A DNA stretch of 64,000 nucleotides, taken from assembly GCF_003712195.1 (NCBI RefSeq), contig NZ_RDSD01000004.1, positions 124,001 to 188,000 of the forward strand, read 5' to 3'. The position numbers and the translations under genes are program-made. Shown here piece by piece: positions 1-8,677 of the stretch. Position 1 is the stretch's first letter, and the number at the start of each line of letters is the position of its first letter. This stretch comes from Proteiniphilum sp. X52. GTDB lineage: Bacteria > Bacteroidota > Bacteroidia > Bacteroidales > Dysgonomonadaceae. The notes under the pieces are model-generated. The model was given only the letters and a program-made list of their open reading frames with translations, did no database searches and was not told where the DNA came from.

Positions 1-1768
1 CCTCGTAATTGAACGAATGGGATTCCGCAAAACGTACCAGTCCCTCCCCTGTGGCAATCCATATCTCTCCGTATGAATCCCGGAAGATCTGATTTATAGT
101 ATTGGAACAGAAATTGTTGTATTCATTAAAGCCGGCCAATAACTGCATATCTTTGGTATAAACGGCAAGTCCCAGCCCAAAGGTACCAATCCACATCCGT
201 CCGAGATGGTCCTGATTAATCGCTCTCACCTGATCCTCCGGTAGCTGGTTGTTTTTTGCGTTATAGTGATCTACCATTCTCTTTGTTTTCCCATCCAACA
301 CCCAGATGCCTTCCTGAGTACCCACCCATATATTGGCATCGGCATCCTCAAAGAAGCAGCGGACATCCCAATTGCGACCACCATTCACCACAATAGGTTG
401 GATTCTTTTGCGCTGGCAATCGTAAAAGTCTATCCCCGTCAGAAAAGATCCCAGCCAGATATTCCCCCGGCTGTCTTTCATCATTGTCTGTATCGTATTA
501 TGCGTAAGAGTGCCCCTCTCTTTGTTGTATATGCGGACGCGCTGTCCGTTCTCAAAAACATTGACACCGCTTCCGTCGGTACCGATCCATAGCCTTTCAT
601 CGTTATCTAAACATAAACTCAATGCAATACGGTTATTCAGACTATTCACATCGTCCGGTAGCGGGGAGTATCCGTAAGATTCGAATAGCGGTTGGGTGTG
701 ACCGATAAAATTGATTCCTCCACCATAGGTGGCTAACCATATATTGCTGAATGAATCCTGAAAAATCGCCCTGACCGTCGCCACGGAAAGGCTATGTTTA
801 TTATGTCCTGCCATGTAATGTTGTATGGAAGGCTGGCCCGACGGCATAAAAAAATGTTGCTTTAGATCAATCACGGCAATACCGTTGAGTTCTGTTGCCA
901 CCCACAACTTATTGTCGTTCATCTGCCGGATATCGAATATCCGGGAAGTTAGTATTCCCCGGGAAGAACTGCCCACAGAAATAAATCTGCCCGTATCACT
1001 GTGAAAAAGGGCCAAACCCTTATCGGTACCTACCCAGATATTGTTGTGCGTGTCTTTGTATATACATCTCACCTCGTTTCCGGGGATGCTGCCCTGGTCG
1101 GAAGGGTCATTCCGGAAGTTGACAACCTGTCCGTCATTCAATGACAAAACACTCATTCCATGCTGTACATGTCCGATGTAAAGATGCCCGTTATGGTCGT
1201 CCAATATTGTCCATACCATATCCGACACCAGATCAGGCAAAGTTTCTGTATTATAGTGAGTAAATCCTTTTGCACGCTTGTCAAAATATTCTACCCCCCG
1301 GTAATAGGTACTGATCCACAGGTTGCCGTCGGCAGCAGGAGTAATCGATGTGATATCATTGGTGACAAGACTTGAAGGGGAATCATCATGATGTGTGAAA
1401 ACTTCTAAAGTGTTATGCTCATAGTTGTACGCATCCAGTCCGGCGCGTTGAGTCGCTATCCAAATGACAGGTTCAGCCGGATCGGCGTAAATATAATTGA
1501 GTTCATTGCCGCTGATATTTCCGGTATGCTTGTAGTAACTGGTAAAACGGGTTCCGTCGAATTTATTGAGGCCCTCTTCAGTGGCAAACCAGAGGAACCC
1601 ATCTTTATCCTGTGTGATACTTACCACATAATTATTGGATAATCCCTGCTCCCGTCCCAGTGAAGCGATGACAGACGGCTGGGCTTGCACTCCGGCCATC
1701 ATGGCAACTAAAATCGGTATCAAAAACATCCCTCTCTTTGTACCCTTCATACTATAAAACAGCTTCAT
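1..1768 (-). CDS. Hybrid two-component system (HTCS) regulator, N-terminal sensor part, truncated by window edge
   Basis: The frame is open on the minus strand from an ATG at 1768 to the window edge, about 589 residues. It begins with a signal peptide (MKLFYSMKG, then a hydrophobic stretch ending in VQAQPS). A long series of two-bladed-regulator repeats follows, with motifs such as GLSNNYV, DKDGFLWFAT, GLNKFDG, DGNLWIST, NNIWVGT and GEIWIAT. This is the periplasmic beta-propeller sensor of HTCS proteins, which bind glycan oligosaccharides and switch on polysaccharide-utilisation genes. The histidine kinase, receiver and AraC output domains should lie left of position 1. The gene is divergent from the lipoprotein-SusC-SusD operon starting at 1972. 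The shared gap carries a direct-repeat operator that recurs upstream of 24138, so it probably controls both operons. A second in-frame ATG at 1750 would also leave a signal peptide. Confidence 0.9.
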   Translation of the reverse strand, partial: MKLFYSMKGTKRGMFLIPILVAMMAGVQAQPSVIASLGREQGLSNNYVVSITQDKDGFLWFATEEGLNKFDGTRFTSYYKHTGNISGNELNYIYADPAEPVIWIATQRAGLDAYNYEHNTLEVFTHHDDSPSSLVTNDITSITPAADGNLWISTYYRGVEYFDKRAKGFTHYNTETLPDLVSDMVWTILDDHNGHLYIGHVQHGMSVLSLNDGQVVNFRNDPSDQGSIPGNEVRCIYKDTHNNIWVGTDKGLALFHSDTGRFISVGSSSRGILTSRIFDIRQMNDNKLWVATELNGIAVIDLKQHFFMPSGQPSIQHYMAGHNKHSLSVATVRAIFQDSFSNIWLATYGGGINFIGHTQPLFESYGYSPLPDDVNSLNNRIALSLCLDNDERLWIGTDGSGVNVFENGQRVRIYNKERGTLTHNTIQTMMKDSRGNIWLGSFLTGIDFYDCQRKRIQPIVVNGGRNWDVRCFFEDADANIWVGTQEGIWVLDGKTKRMVDHYNAKNNQLPEDQVRAINQDHLGRMWIGTFGLGLAVYTKDMQLLAGFNEYNNFCSNTINQIFRDSYGEIWIATGEGLVRFAESHSFNYE

Positions 1769-1816
1769 GATTCAAATATAACACTAATTTATATTCCAGT
1801 GATGTTAAATGACGCG

Positions 1817-1887
1817 TTGCATGATTTAACGTCCTTCTTTGCATGATTTCTGTCTCATCCCGGCTTGCAATTTGTCATAATTTTGCC
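1817..1887 (+). promoter_or_regulatory. Probable HTCS operator (direct repeats) and promoter of the 1972 operon
   Basis: Two copies of TTGCATGATTT start at 1817 and 1839, a 22-bp period (about two helical turns). A -7 box TAATTTTGCC lies at 1878-1887, 39 bp downstream of the start of the second repeat. No good -33 TTTG is visible, as expected for an activator-dependent promoter. The same module with the same spacing occurs at 23742-23812. It lies between the divergent HTCS gene and the first gene of the operon, the expected place for an HTCS binding site. That this HTCS is the binding protein is inferred. Confidence 0.6.
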
Positions 1888-1971
1888 TCTTCATATGTTG
1901 CGAATCGAGGTCGGATGAACATTGGCATAGAATTCAAAAATGGCGTTATAATCTAAAAAAAGCATAAAAGG

Positions 1972-3507
1972 ATGAAAACAAAAAATTATTATTATTCTGC
2001 AAAAAGGGGGTTGAAATATTTTATCAACACCTTCCTGCTATGGATTTTTTCATTATCAGCCTTATGGTTTACAGGATGTGATGGTGATGATGGATATCCA
2101 GAGGTTGACGGTCAGAATCCTGTGCTGACATTGACAACGACTCATATTCAGTCCGGGGTTGGACGGACAATCACCATTGAAGGGAGTGTCAGCGATAAAG
2201 ACGGAATTTCAGCGATCAGACTCGAATGTGAGGATCTTCATCTCGATAAGACCATTAACCTGATCGAGATTTATGAAAAACCGCTCGAAGCGTATGATCT
2301 GAGTTACAAATTCAATATTCAGAGGGATGAGACCGGAGACCAATTTACCATTAAAGTCACGGTGACCGACGTGGGAGGCCGCACTGTCTCGCAAGATTTA
2401 CTGGTGACAATGGACGGTGATTTTGAGAAACCTGTATTCACACTATCTCCGGACAAGAATATTACGGTGCTTATTAAAGCCGAGACTAAATTTAATCTGC
2501 GTTTTTCCGTTTCAGACGATCGTGCTTTAGATTATGTGACGATTGAGATTCCAGGTATAGAGGGTTTTACATCACTCCGGTTGGAAGCCGACGGAGAGAA
2601 AACATTTGATTTCGTAGAACGAATCACCTTGCCGAACATCGAGCAAATCTACAATGTGACGATTACAGCCGTGGACAGAATGGGAAATGAATCGGTGGCC
2701 GCGAGTATGATCTCAGTGTCAGAAATGCCCGATTTCGAAAAAATGTATCTGGCAGACGTCGCCACAGTGAAAGAATTGAACAGTGACGTATTCGGGGTCC
2801 CGATGCGTATTGAACGTACAGGCGATTATCAATACAAGGCCAATTACTATAACCAGCAGGCAGGCACGAAAATCTTCTTCCTGCCGCAAAAGAGCGATTT
2901 CTCTCCGATTTGCTTCGGACTCGACCCCGAAGATAACAGTAAATTGACAGACGATCCTGAAACAGCAAAACCGATCGTACTGGAGCAGGCCAATATTTAC
3001 TATGAGATCACATTTGACACCCAAAAGAGTACTTACAGCATCAGGACTTACCCCATCGCCGAAGCTGTTAATCCCATACCTCACACATATGGCTCAACAA
3101 GTCTCGACACATGGGGAGACGGCGGTTCCTGGCTGCAAGAGTTTTACTTTGGTTACATGACAAGTAATCCGCGCGAAGTAGAACGATTCACGCAGGACAA
3201 AACCAACCCGAACCTCTTCTATCTCGAAGAGTCACTATTCCTTGAAGCCGGCACTCAGATGAACTTCGTTATCCACAACTGGCATTCCGACGGTTGGTGG
3301 AACTATTGCACATGGCGTGTGGACAATTCCGCTGAACCCGAAATCTTCGGATACTACGGCAAAGAGGCCAAATACACCAATCCCGCGTGGACAAAACCTG
3401 ACCATGTAGGGGATAACTGGGCGAAACCGGCCGTGAACACCACCGGAAATTACAAACTTATATTTGATGCTCATCTTGAAAGGGCCAAACTGGTTCCCGC
3501 TAATTAA
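1972..3507 (+). CDS. Surface glycan-binding lipoprotein (SusE/F-like), first gene of the operon
   Basis: This 511-residue protein has an N-terminal hydrophobic segment (about 17-34) ending in WFTGCDGDDG, a lipobox with an acidic tail typical of surface-exported Bacteroidota lipoproteins. Residues about 48-150 and 150-250 look like two Ig-like beta-sandwich domains (SDKDGISAIRL, VTVTDVGGRT, VSDDRALDYV, ITAVDRMGNES). The C-terminal half, about 255-511, resembles the SusE/SusF outer-membrane starch-binding type, with aromatic-rich stretches (NWHSDGWWNYCTW, YYGKEAKY). It probably holds glycan at the cell surface for the SusC/SusD pair that follows. Unusually, it precedes susC rather than following susD. 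The true glycan is unknown; the GH30 and GH2 downstream hint at a beta-galactan-type ligand. Confidence 0.75.
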   Translation: MKTKNYYYSAKRGLKYFINTFLLWIFSLSALWFTGCDGDDGYPEVDGQNPVLTLTTTHIQSGVGRTITIEGSVSDKDGISAIRLECEDLHLDKTINLIEIYEKPLEAYDLSYKFNIQRDETGDQFTIKVTVTDVGGRTVSQDLLVTMDGDFEKPVFTLSPDKNITVLIKAETKFNLRFSVSDDRALDYVTIEIPGIEGFTSLRLEADGEKTFDFVERITLPNIEQIYNVTITAVDRMGNESVAASMISVSEMPDFEKMYLADVATVKELNSDVFGVPMRIERTGDYQYKANYYNQQAGTKIFFLPQKSDFSPICFGLDPEDNSKLTDDPETAKPIVLEQANIYYEITFDTQKSTYSIRTYPIAEAVNPIPHTYGSTSLDTWGDGGSWLQEFYFGYMTSNPREVERFTQDKTNPNLFYLEESLFLEAGTQMNFVIHNWHSDGWWNYCTWRVDNSAEPEIFGYYGKEAKYTNPAWTKPDHVGDNWAKPAVNTTGNYKLIFDAHLERAKLVPAN

Positions 3508-3541
3508 TTAAGTAACATTTGATATGAAACCGACATGTTTA

Positions 3542-3577
3542 AAATAATCATTAAACACCCGAAGGGAATGATTATTT
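3542..3577 (+). promoter_or_regulatory. Hairpin in the lipoprotein-susC intergenic gap
   Basis: An 11-bp perfect inverted repeat (AAATAATCATT / AATGATTATTT) encloses a loop that itself holds CCC-GAA-GGG. It is not followed by a strong T-run, so a plain intrinsic terminator is unlikely. It lies in a 226-bp gap between two co-directional genes that would otherwise be one operon. It may be an attenuator, a processing site or an mRNA stability element. No gene is supported in this gap; a 64-codon open frame there has no recognisable features. Confidence 0.4.
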
Positions 3578-3733
3578 CCGTTAAGCTAAATGAGCAAAGG
3601 ATAAACTTGTTTGGACTATGCCATAGCGAGGAATTGAAAATCGAGGAGCGGAGGCGACTCAAATATCTAACTTTAGTGAATATTTTGAACATCGAAGGTT
3701 CCATATACCGAAATAAAAAAATAAAATAATCAT

Positions 3734-6700
3734 ATGAAAAAACAGATATTATTATTGTGTCTTGCCTTGATAAGCCTGGGCGCCCATGCGCAGATCACTG
3801 TGAGGGGTAAAGTCACTTCAGCAACGGACAATGAGCCGCTGATCGGCGCGACAATACAGATAAAAGGTTCGGGTAACGGGACTGTGACTGATCTGGATGG
3901 TAATTACTCATTGAGCAATATCGCTGAAGACGATGTTCTTGTCTTCTCTTCGATAGGTTATGAAACCCAAGAGATCAGGGTAGCTCATCAGAACACAATC
4001 AATGTGGTGATGAAAGAGGCACAGGAGCTGCTTGAAGAACTGGTGGTGATCGGTTACGGCACCGTGCGGAAGAGCGACCTGACCAGCTCCATCTCCACCA
4101 TAAAAGGTGAGGAAATCACCAAGGTAACTACCGGTAACGCCATGGATGCCCTTCAGGGCAAGATTAACGGGGTGCAGGTGACCAGTGGAGGCGGACCGGG
4201 TACAACTCCCAAAGTACTGATCCGCGGTGTCACCACAGTGAATGGCAGCGACCCGTTGTACGTGGTTGACGGAATGCCTGTGGGCACGAACATCAATTTT
4301 CTGAACAGCAACGACATCGAGTCCATGGAAGTGCTGAAAGATGCTTCGGCTGCCGCCATCTACGGTACGCGTGGTTCTAACGGTGTCATCCTGATCACGA
4401 CTAAAAAAGGTTCTGCAGGAAAGACCTTGTTCAATTTCTCTTCTTCAATCGGTTTCCAGACTATCTCCAATCCGAATATGGCGAAAGCTTCGGAATATGA
4501 ACAGGTTTTCAAGGCCCGTTACACAAACGACGGACGCACGCCCGTATGGAACAGCAAAGACAATATCACCGATGCCGAAGGTACCGACTGGTGGAATGAA
4601 GTTGTCAACAAAACGGCGCTGGTACAGAACTACGCTTTCGGTGTTTCAGGAGGAAACGACAAACTGGTGTATAACTTGAGCATGGGCTATTTCCGCAACA
4701 ATTCACAGTACGATGTGGGATACTGGGATAAGATCAATCTGCGGTTGAATACGGAATATACATTCAATCAGCATGTAAAGATGGGTTTTGATATTGCTCC
4801 ACGTGTAGAGTCGTGGGATAATACCCCGAATTTATTTTCAGCAGCGATGGCCATGGATCCCACTACTCCTGTTTTTAAACCGGAGGAAGAATGGGTAGAC
4901 AATCACTATAACAATTACGCGCGTTCTCACAACAACCAGGAATGGAACCCCGTCGCGTCGCTCGCGCGCCAGAACGCTTACTCCCGCGAGTACGGGGTGA
5001 TTGTGAATCCCTATTTACAATTGACTCCGTTCAAAGGATTAACACTGCGTACCCAGTTTGGCGCCAATGCCCATATCCGTCGTTCGGACGCCTTTACTCC
5101 GGAATTCGAGATCGATCAGCTCGAGAAATCCACTTACAGCAATGTCTCCCGGGAGATGAAAGAATGGTTGGACTGGAACTGGACGAATACCGCGAATTAC
5201 ATGCGCACTTTTGACGATAAACATAATCTTAACCTCATGGCGGGTTTTACCGCGGAACGCTTTGCCGAATACTGGGTAAAGGGAGCGCGCGACGATACTC
5301 CCAATAATTCCGAAAATTTGCAGGAGGTAAGCGCCGGCACACTGAATCAACAAGCCACAGGTAATACCGCATACAGTTCTTTACTTTCTTATATCGGGCG
5401 TGTGATGTACAATTACGATGGTCGTTACTATCTGACCGCTTCACTCCGCACAGATGGTTCTTCCAAATTTCCTGAGGGCAACAAATATGCAGTATTCCCA
5501 TCCATATCAGCGGCCTGGCGTTTAACCGGGGAAGAGTTCATGCAGCACCAGGATATTTTCAACAACCTGAAATTACGCGCAGGTTGGGGGCGTGTGGGCA
5601 ACCAGAATATCGACAACTCCGCTTACCTGACCCTTCTGTCAAGTGCCGACGCCGTATTTGGCAGAAACCCCAGCCGTGTGACCGGTACCACCATCTCCTC
5701 TGTCGGCAACAACAGGCTGAAATGGGAAACTGTGGAAGACTATAACTTGGGATTGGATATGTCATTTCTGGATTCCCGTCTGAATGTGACATTTGACATC
5801 TATCAAAAAAAGTCATACGACATGCTTTATAAAAAACAGAATATCTTTGCCGTAGGATATCCTGACTGGAATAGCCAGGTAACCATGAATATCGGGAGCA
5901 TGAAAGCTTCCGGTTGGGAATTGAGCTTTGACTGGAACGACAGGATAACCAATGATTTTAGTTATAATATCGGCCTGAACCTTTCGGCTGTGAAAAATAA
6001 AGCAGTGAAACTTTCCGGAGACGGTCCGGTCAATACCGGCGGTTTCAACTCCGATCAGATTATCCGTAATGAAGATGGCGCGGAAATCGGCCGCTTCTAT
6101 GGATATGTGGCAGACGGACTGTTCCAGAATTTAAGTGAAGTGTATGCTCATACCGATGAGCATGGAACCATCCTCCAGCCCAACGCGCAACCGGGTGATA
6201 TCCGTTTCAGGGATTTGAACCATGACGGTGTGTTGGATGAAAATGACAAGACTTATATCGGGAATGCCTATCCCGATTTGATGGCCGGTCTGAACTTGGC
6301 TTTTAACTATAAGAGCTTCGATTTCAATGCTAACTTTTACGGCACGTTTGGTAACGATGTTTTCAACACCACCAAGAGATTGTATGCCGGCACGAACGGT
6401 AGCAACGTGTATGCCGGCACGCTAAACAAAGTTTGGCATGGCGAAGGGACCAGTAACGACATTCCCCGCTTGACGGTTAACGACAATAACTTAAACTACA
6501 CCCGCGTGTCCAGCTTCTATGTGGAAGATGGGTCGTATTTCCGCTGCAAGCTGCTCCAGCTGGGTTATACCTTGCCAAAGAATATTATTCCCGGCACAAA
6601 CCTTCGTGTCTCATTCTCCGCACAAAACCCCTTCACCCTCACCAGCTATTCGGGAATGGACCCGGAACGTCCACAGATGGGTGAAAGCGTCATTGAAACC

Positions 6701-6766
6701 GGAATTGACTGGATAGCTTATCCCAACCCGCGTACTTTTTTATTCGGTATTGATTTAAAATTCTAA
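3734..6766 (+). CDS. SusC/RagA-type TonB-dependent outer-membrane transporter
   Basis: This 1010-residue protein imports oligosaccharides through the outer membrane using TonB energy, with SusD as its lid. It starts with a signal peptide (MKKQILLLCLALISLGAHAQ). A carboxypeptidase-D regulatory-like domain follows (about 22-100; VRGKVTSATDNEPLIGATI, GTVTDLDGNYSL). The TonB-box/plug start is LEELVVIGYGTVRKSDLT (about 104-120), and the plug carries the family hallmarks DPLYVVDGMPVG and VLKDASAAAIYGTRGSNGVI. A long beta-barrel follows, ending in RTFLFGIDLKF with the usual terminal aromatic. Its last base overlaps the SusD start (TAATG), indicating translational coupling. Confidence 0.95.
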   Translation: MKKQILLLCLALISLGAHAQITVRGKVTSATDNEPLIGATIQIKGSGNGTVTDLDGNYSLSNIAEDDVLVFSSIGYETQEIRVAHQNTINVVMKEAQELLEELVVIGYGTVRKSDLTSSISTIKGEEITKVTTGNAMDALQGKINGVQVTSGGGPGTTPKVLIRGVTTVNGSDPLYVVDGMPVGTNINFLNSNDIESMEVLKDASAAAIYGTRGSNGVILITTKKGSAGKTLFNFSSSIGFQTISNPNMAKASEYEQVFKARYTNDGRTPVWNSKDNITDAEGTDWWNEVVNKTALVQNYAFGVSGGNDKLVYNLSMGYFRNNSQYDVGYWDKINLRLNTEYTFNQHVKMGFDIAPRVESWDNTPNLFSAAMAMDPTTPVFKPEEEWVDNHYNNYARSHNNQEWNPVASLARQNAYSREYGVIVNPYLQLTPFKGLTLRTQFGANAHIRRSDAFTPEFEIDQLEKSTYSNVSREMKEWLDWNWTNTANYMRTFDDKHNLNLMAGFTAERFAEYWVKGARDDTPNNSENLQEVSAGTLNQQATGNTAYSSLLSYIGRVMYNYDGRYYLTASLRTDGSSKFPEGNKYAVFPSISAAWRLTGEEFMQHQDIFNNLKLRAGWGRVGNQNIDNSAYLTLLSSADAVFGRNPSRVTGTTISSVGNNRLKWETVEDYNLGLDMSFLDSRLNVTFDIYQKKSYDMLYKKQNIFAVGYPDWNSQVTMNIGSMKASGWELSFDWNDRITNDFSYNIGLNLSAVKNKAVKLSGDGPVNTGGFNSDQIIRNEDGAEIGRFYGYVADGLFQNLSEVYAHTDEHGTILQPNAQPGDIRFRDLNHDGVLDENDKTYIGNAYPDLMAGLNLAFNYKSFDFNANFYGTFGNDVFNTTKRLYAGTNGSNVYAGTLNKVWHGEGTSNDIPRLTVNDNNLNYTRVSSFYVEDGSYFRCKLLQLGYTLPKNIIPGTNLRVSFSAQNPFTLTSYSGMDPERPQMGESVIETGIDWIAYPNPRTFLFGIDLKF

Positions 6767-8400
6767 TGATTATGAAACAGATATTTATTATATTGGCACT
6801 CTTTGCCACCCTATCCTTTTCGGCATGCTCCGACTTTTTGGTGGAAGACGTGAGGGGACAAGAGAATCTCGACACCTACTTTCAAAGTGAAAACGATGCG
6901 GAATCGTTTCTCACTGGCTGCTACAATGCGATCACCTACCATGGCTGGTGGCAAGTTGAAAACTTCTGGATTTTGACCGATATGTGTAGCGATGACCTCT
7001 GGATGGGTAACACCACGCAAGACCAAAGCGGGTACATCTCTCTGGCACATTACCAGGGTGTCGGTCAAAGCAATGGCACCATATCCAACTTCTGGCAATA
7101 CCGTTATAAAGGTATCCTACGCTGCAATATCGCTATTGAGCGTATCCCTGAAGCACCTATCCGGGATGAGAGAAAAAAAGAACGCTTCATAGCCGAAGCC
7201 AAATTCCTGCGTGCTTATTTCTATTTTGAACTGGTAAAGAACTTTGGCGATGTACCTATTATACAAGGATTTTTATTGCCGGAAGAAGTGAGCGGCATCA
7301 CGCGTTCGAGTACCGAAAATGTGTATGCCTTGATCGAACAGGATCTCACAGATGCGGCCAACGTACTTCCTCAGCGCAGTGAATATGGTGCCGATGACAT
7401 GGGGCGCGCAACCCGCGGTGCCGCTCTCGGGATGTTGGGGAAAGCCTTTCTTTATCAGAATAAATTTGCAGAGGCCAGGGATATCCTCAAAACAGTCATC
7501 AATGAAGGTGAGTATAAGCTGATGACCGATTTCGGGGATGTATGGAGTATCGATGCCGAAAATAATGAAGAGTCGCTCTTCGAGGTGCAGAACATGTATG
7601 ACGAGACCTATGAACTTGGCGGCAGCTTGTCTATCGTGACAGGCAACCGTTCCGGCGGCGACCAGGATGGATGGGCCTGGGGATTGCCTACTGCCAATCT
7701 TGAGAATGCTTTCATTGAAGCCGGGGACACAGAACGACTCAGATGGACAATTATCAAACACGGCGCGACAGAAATAGCGGGAGAAAACCAGTTCGACCAA
7801 CTCATTACCGCGCAGGGTAACCAGAATGGTGACGGCACTTATTGTATTGATCCCGCAAAACATAAGTCGGCCCGCGTCAATCGCAAATTCTGGTTGCCTT
7901 TTACAAAACGTCCCGCAAATTATAATCAACCCAGAGTGCCTTTGAATCATCGCATCCTGCGCTATGCCGACATCCTTCTGATGTATGCTGAGGCTTGCAA
8001 TGAGACCGGCGACGATGCCACGGCCCGTAACGCCTTGAATCAGGTACGCGACCGTGTTAACCTTGGCGCCGTAACGCTCAGTGGAAATGAACTTCGTAAT
8101 GCCATCCGCGCCGAGCGTCGTCTTGAACTGGCATGTGAAAACCACCGACTCTATGACATCCGCCGCTGGACCGACGACAATGGAAAGAAGATGATTGCCA
8201 ATATCATGGGAGTGAATGGATCATTTGTGCAATGGAACACGAGTGAAACAACCGCTGATCCTTATGAATGGGAGAATCAGTATGAACCCAGTAATAAAGG
8301 GATCACATTCAACGAAAACCGGGACTTGCTCTTCCCGATTCCGCTCTATGAAATCACCATGTCCAATGGTTCGATCACACAGAATCCGGGTTGGAATTAA
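6766..8400 (+). CDS. SusD/RagB-type glycan-binding outer-membrane lipoprotein
   Basis: The protein has 544 residues. It forms the surface lid over the SusC channel and binds the incoming glycan. The signal peptide ends in SFSACSDF, a lipobox cysteine near residue 20. Family hallmarks are the early YFQSENDAESFLTGCYNAI helix, the TPR-like FLRAYFYFELVKNFGDVP motif, ILRYADILLMYAEACNETG, the RAERRLELACENHRLYDIRRW stretch, and the C-terminal LLFPIPLYEI...ITQNPGWN. The start overlaps the SusC stop by one base; an in-frame ATG six bases later is equally possible. The TAA stop at 8398-8400 is immediately followed by a MITE-like element whose target duplication appears to be TAA itself. Confidence 0.95.
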   Translation: MIMKQIFIILALFATLSFSACSDFLVEDVRGQENLDTYFQSENDAESFLTGCYNAITYHGWWQVENFWILTDMCSDDLWMGNTTQDQSGYISLAHYQGVGQSNGTISNFWQYRYKGILRCNIAIERIPEAPIRDERKKERFIAEAKFLRAYFYFELVKNFGDVPIIQGFLLPEEVSGITRSSTENVYALIEQDLTDAANVLPQRSEYGADDMGRATRGAALGMLGKAFLYQNKFAEARDILKTVINEGEYKLMTDFGDVWSIDAENNEESLFEVQNMYDETYELGGSLSIVTGNRSGGDQDGWAWGLPTANLENAFIEAGDTERLRWTIIKHGATEIAGENQFDQLITAQGNQNGDGTYCIDPAKHKSARVNRKFWLPFTKRPANYNQPRVPLNHRILRYADILLMYAEACNETGDDATARNALNQVRDRVNLGAVTLSGNELRNAIRAERRLELACENHRLYDIRRWTDDNGKKMIANIMGVNGSFVQWNTSETTADPYEWENQYEPSNKGITFNENRDLLFPIPLYEITMSNGSITQNPGWN

Positions 8401-8591
8401 GAAGCTGTTTTGAATTTTTTCATCCATTGTTTTTTAGCCATTTTTTGATGGATTTGGGTTTTCATTGATTCAAATGTGGCGGGCCACTTAAAAGAAATGA
8501 AAGTTCAAAGTCGCGAAAAAGGGCAAAAAACAATAGGAAAGAGTGGAAAAATAAGCGTGAAATAATTACTCGTAAAATTCAAAACAGTTTC
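8401..8591. mobile_element. MITE-like element, fullest copy (191 bp) with terminal inverted repeats
   Basis: The ends are 18-bp terminal inverted repeats with one mismatch: GAAGCTGTTTTGAATTTT on the left, and GAAACTGTTTTGAATTTT as the reverse complement of the right end. TAA precedes the left end (8398-8400) and follows the right end (8592-8594), a probable 3-bp target duplication. It encodes nothing. Its left 97 bases recur almost exactly (about four mismatches) in inverted orientation at 13814-13910, and a shorter copy is at 23649-23695. This is consistent with a non-autonomous miniature element mobilised by an insertion-sequence transposase not present here. Confidence 0.65.
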
Positions 8592-8619
8592 TAAATAATT
8601 CTCCAAGTGAGTCATATTT

Positions 8620-8655
8620 CTGCCGCGGGTTGTTCAGAAAAATTATCCGCGGCAG
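8620..8655 (+). promoter_or_regulatory. GC-rich 9-bp inverted repeat just upstream of the GH30 gene
   Basis: CTGCCGCGG (8620-8628) and CCGCGGCAG (8647-8655) form a perfect 9-bp stem with an 18-base loop, ending 22 bases before the GH30 ATG. There is no T-run after it, so it is not a typical intrinsic terminator on the plus strand. It may be a leader hairpin, an operator, or the stem of an old terminator of the susCD operon. Confidence 0.4.
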
Positions 8656-8677
8656 TTATATCAAAATAACATTCACT

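Noticed and set aside
3535-3729. 64-codon open frame between the lipoprotein gene and susC
   Set aside because: No recognisable domain, signal or start context, and it covers a hairpin. More likely non-coding.
7273-8145. 290-codon open frame antisense to susD
   Set aside because: It is a shadow of the susD coding sequence; the plus-strand gene has all SusD hallmarks.
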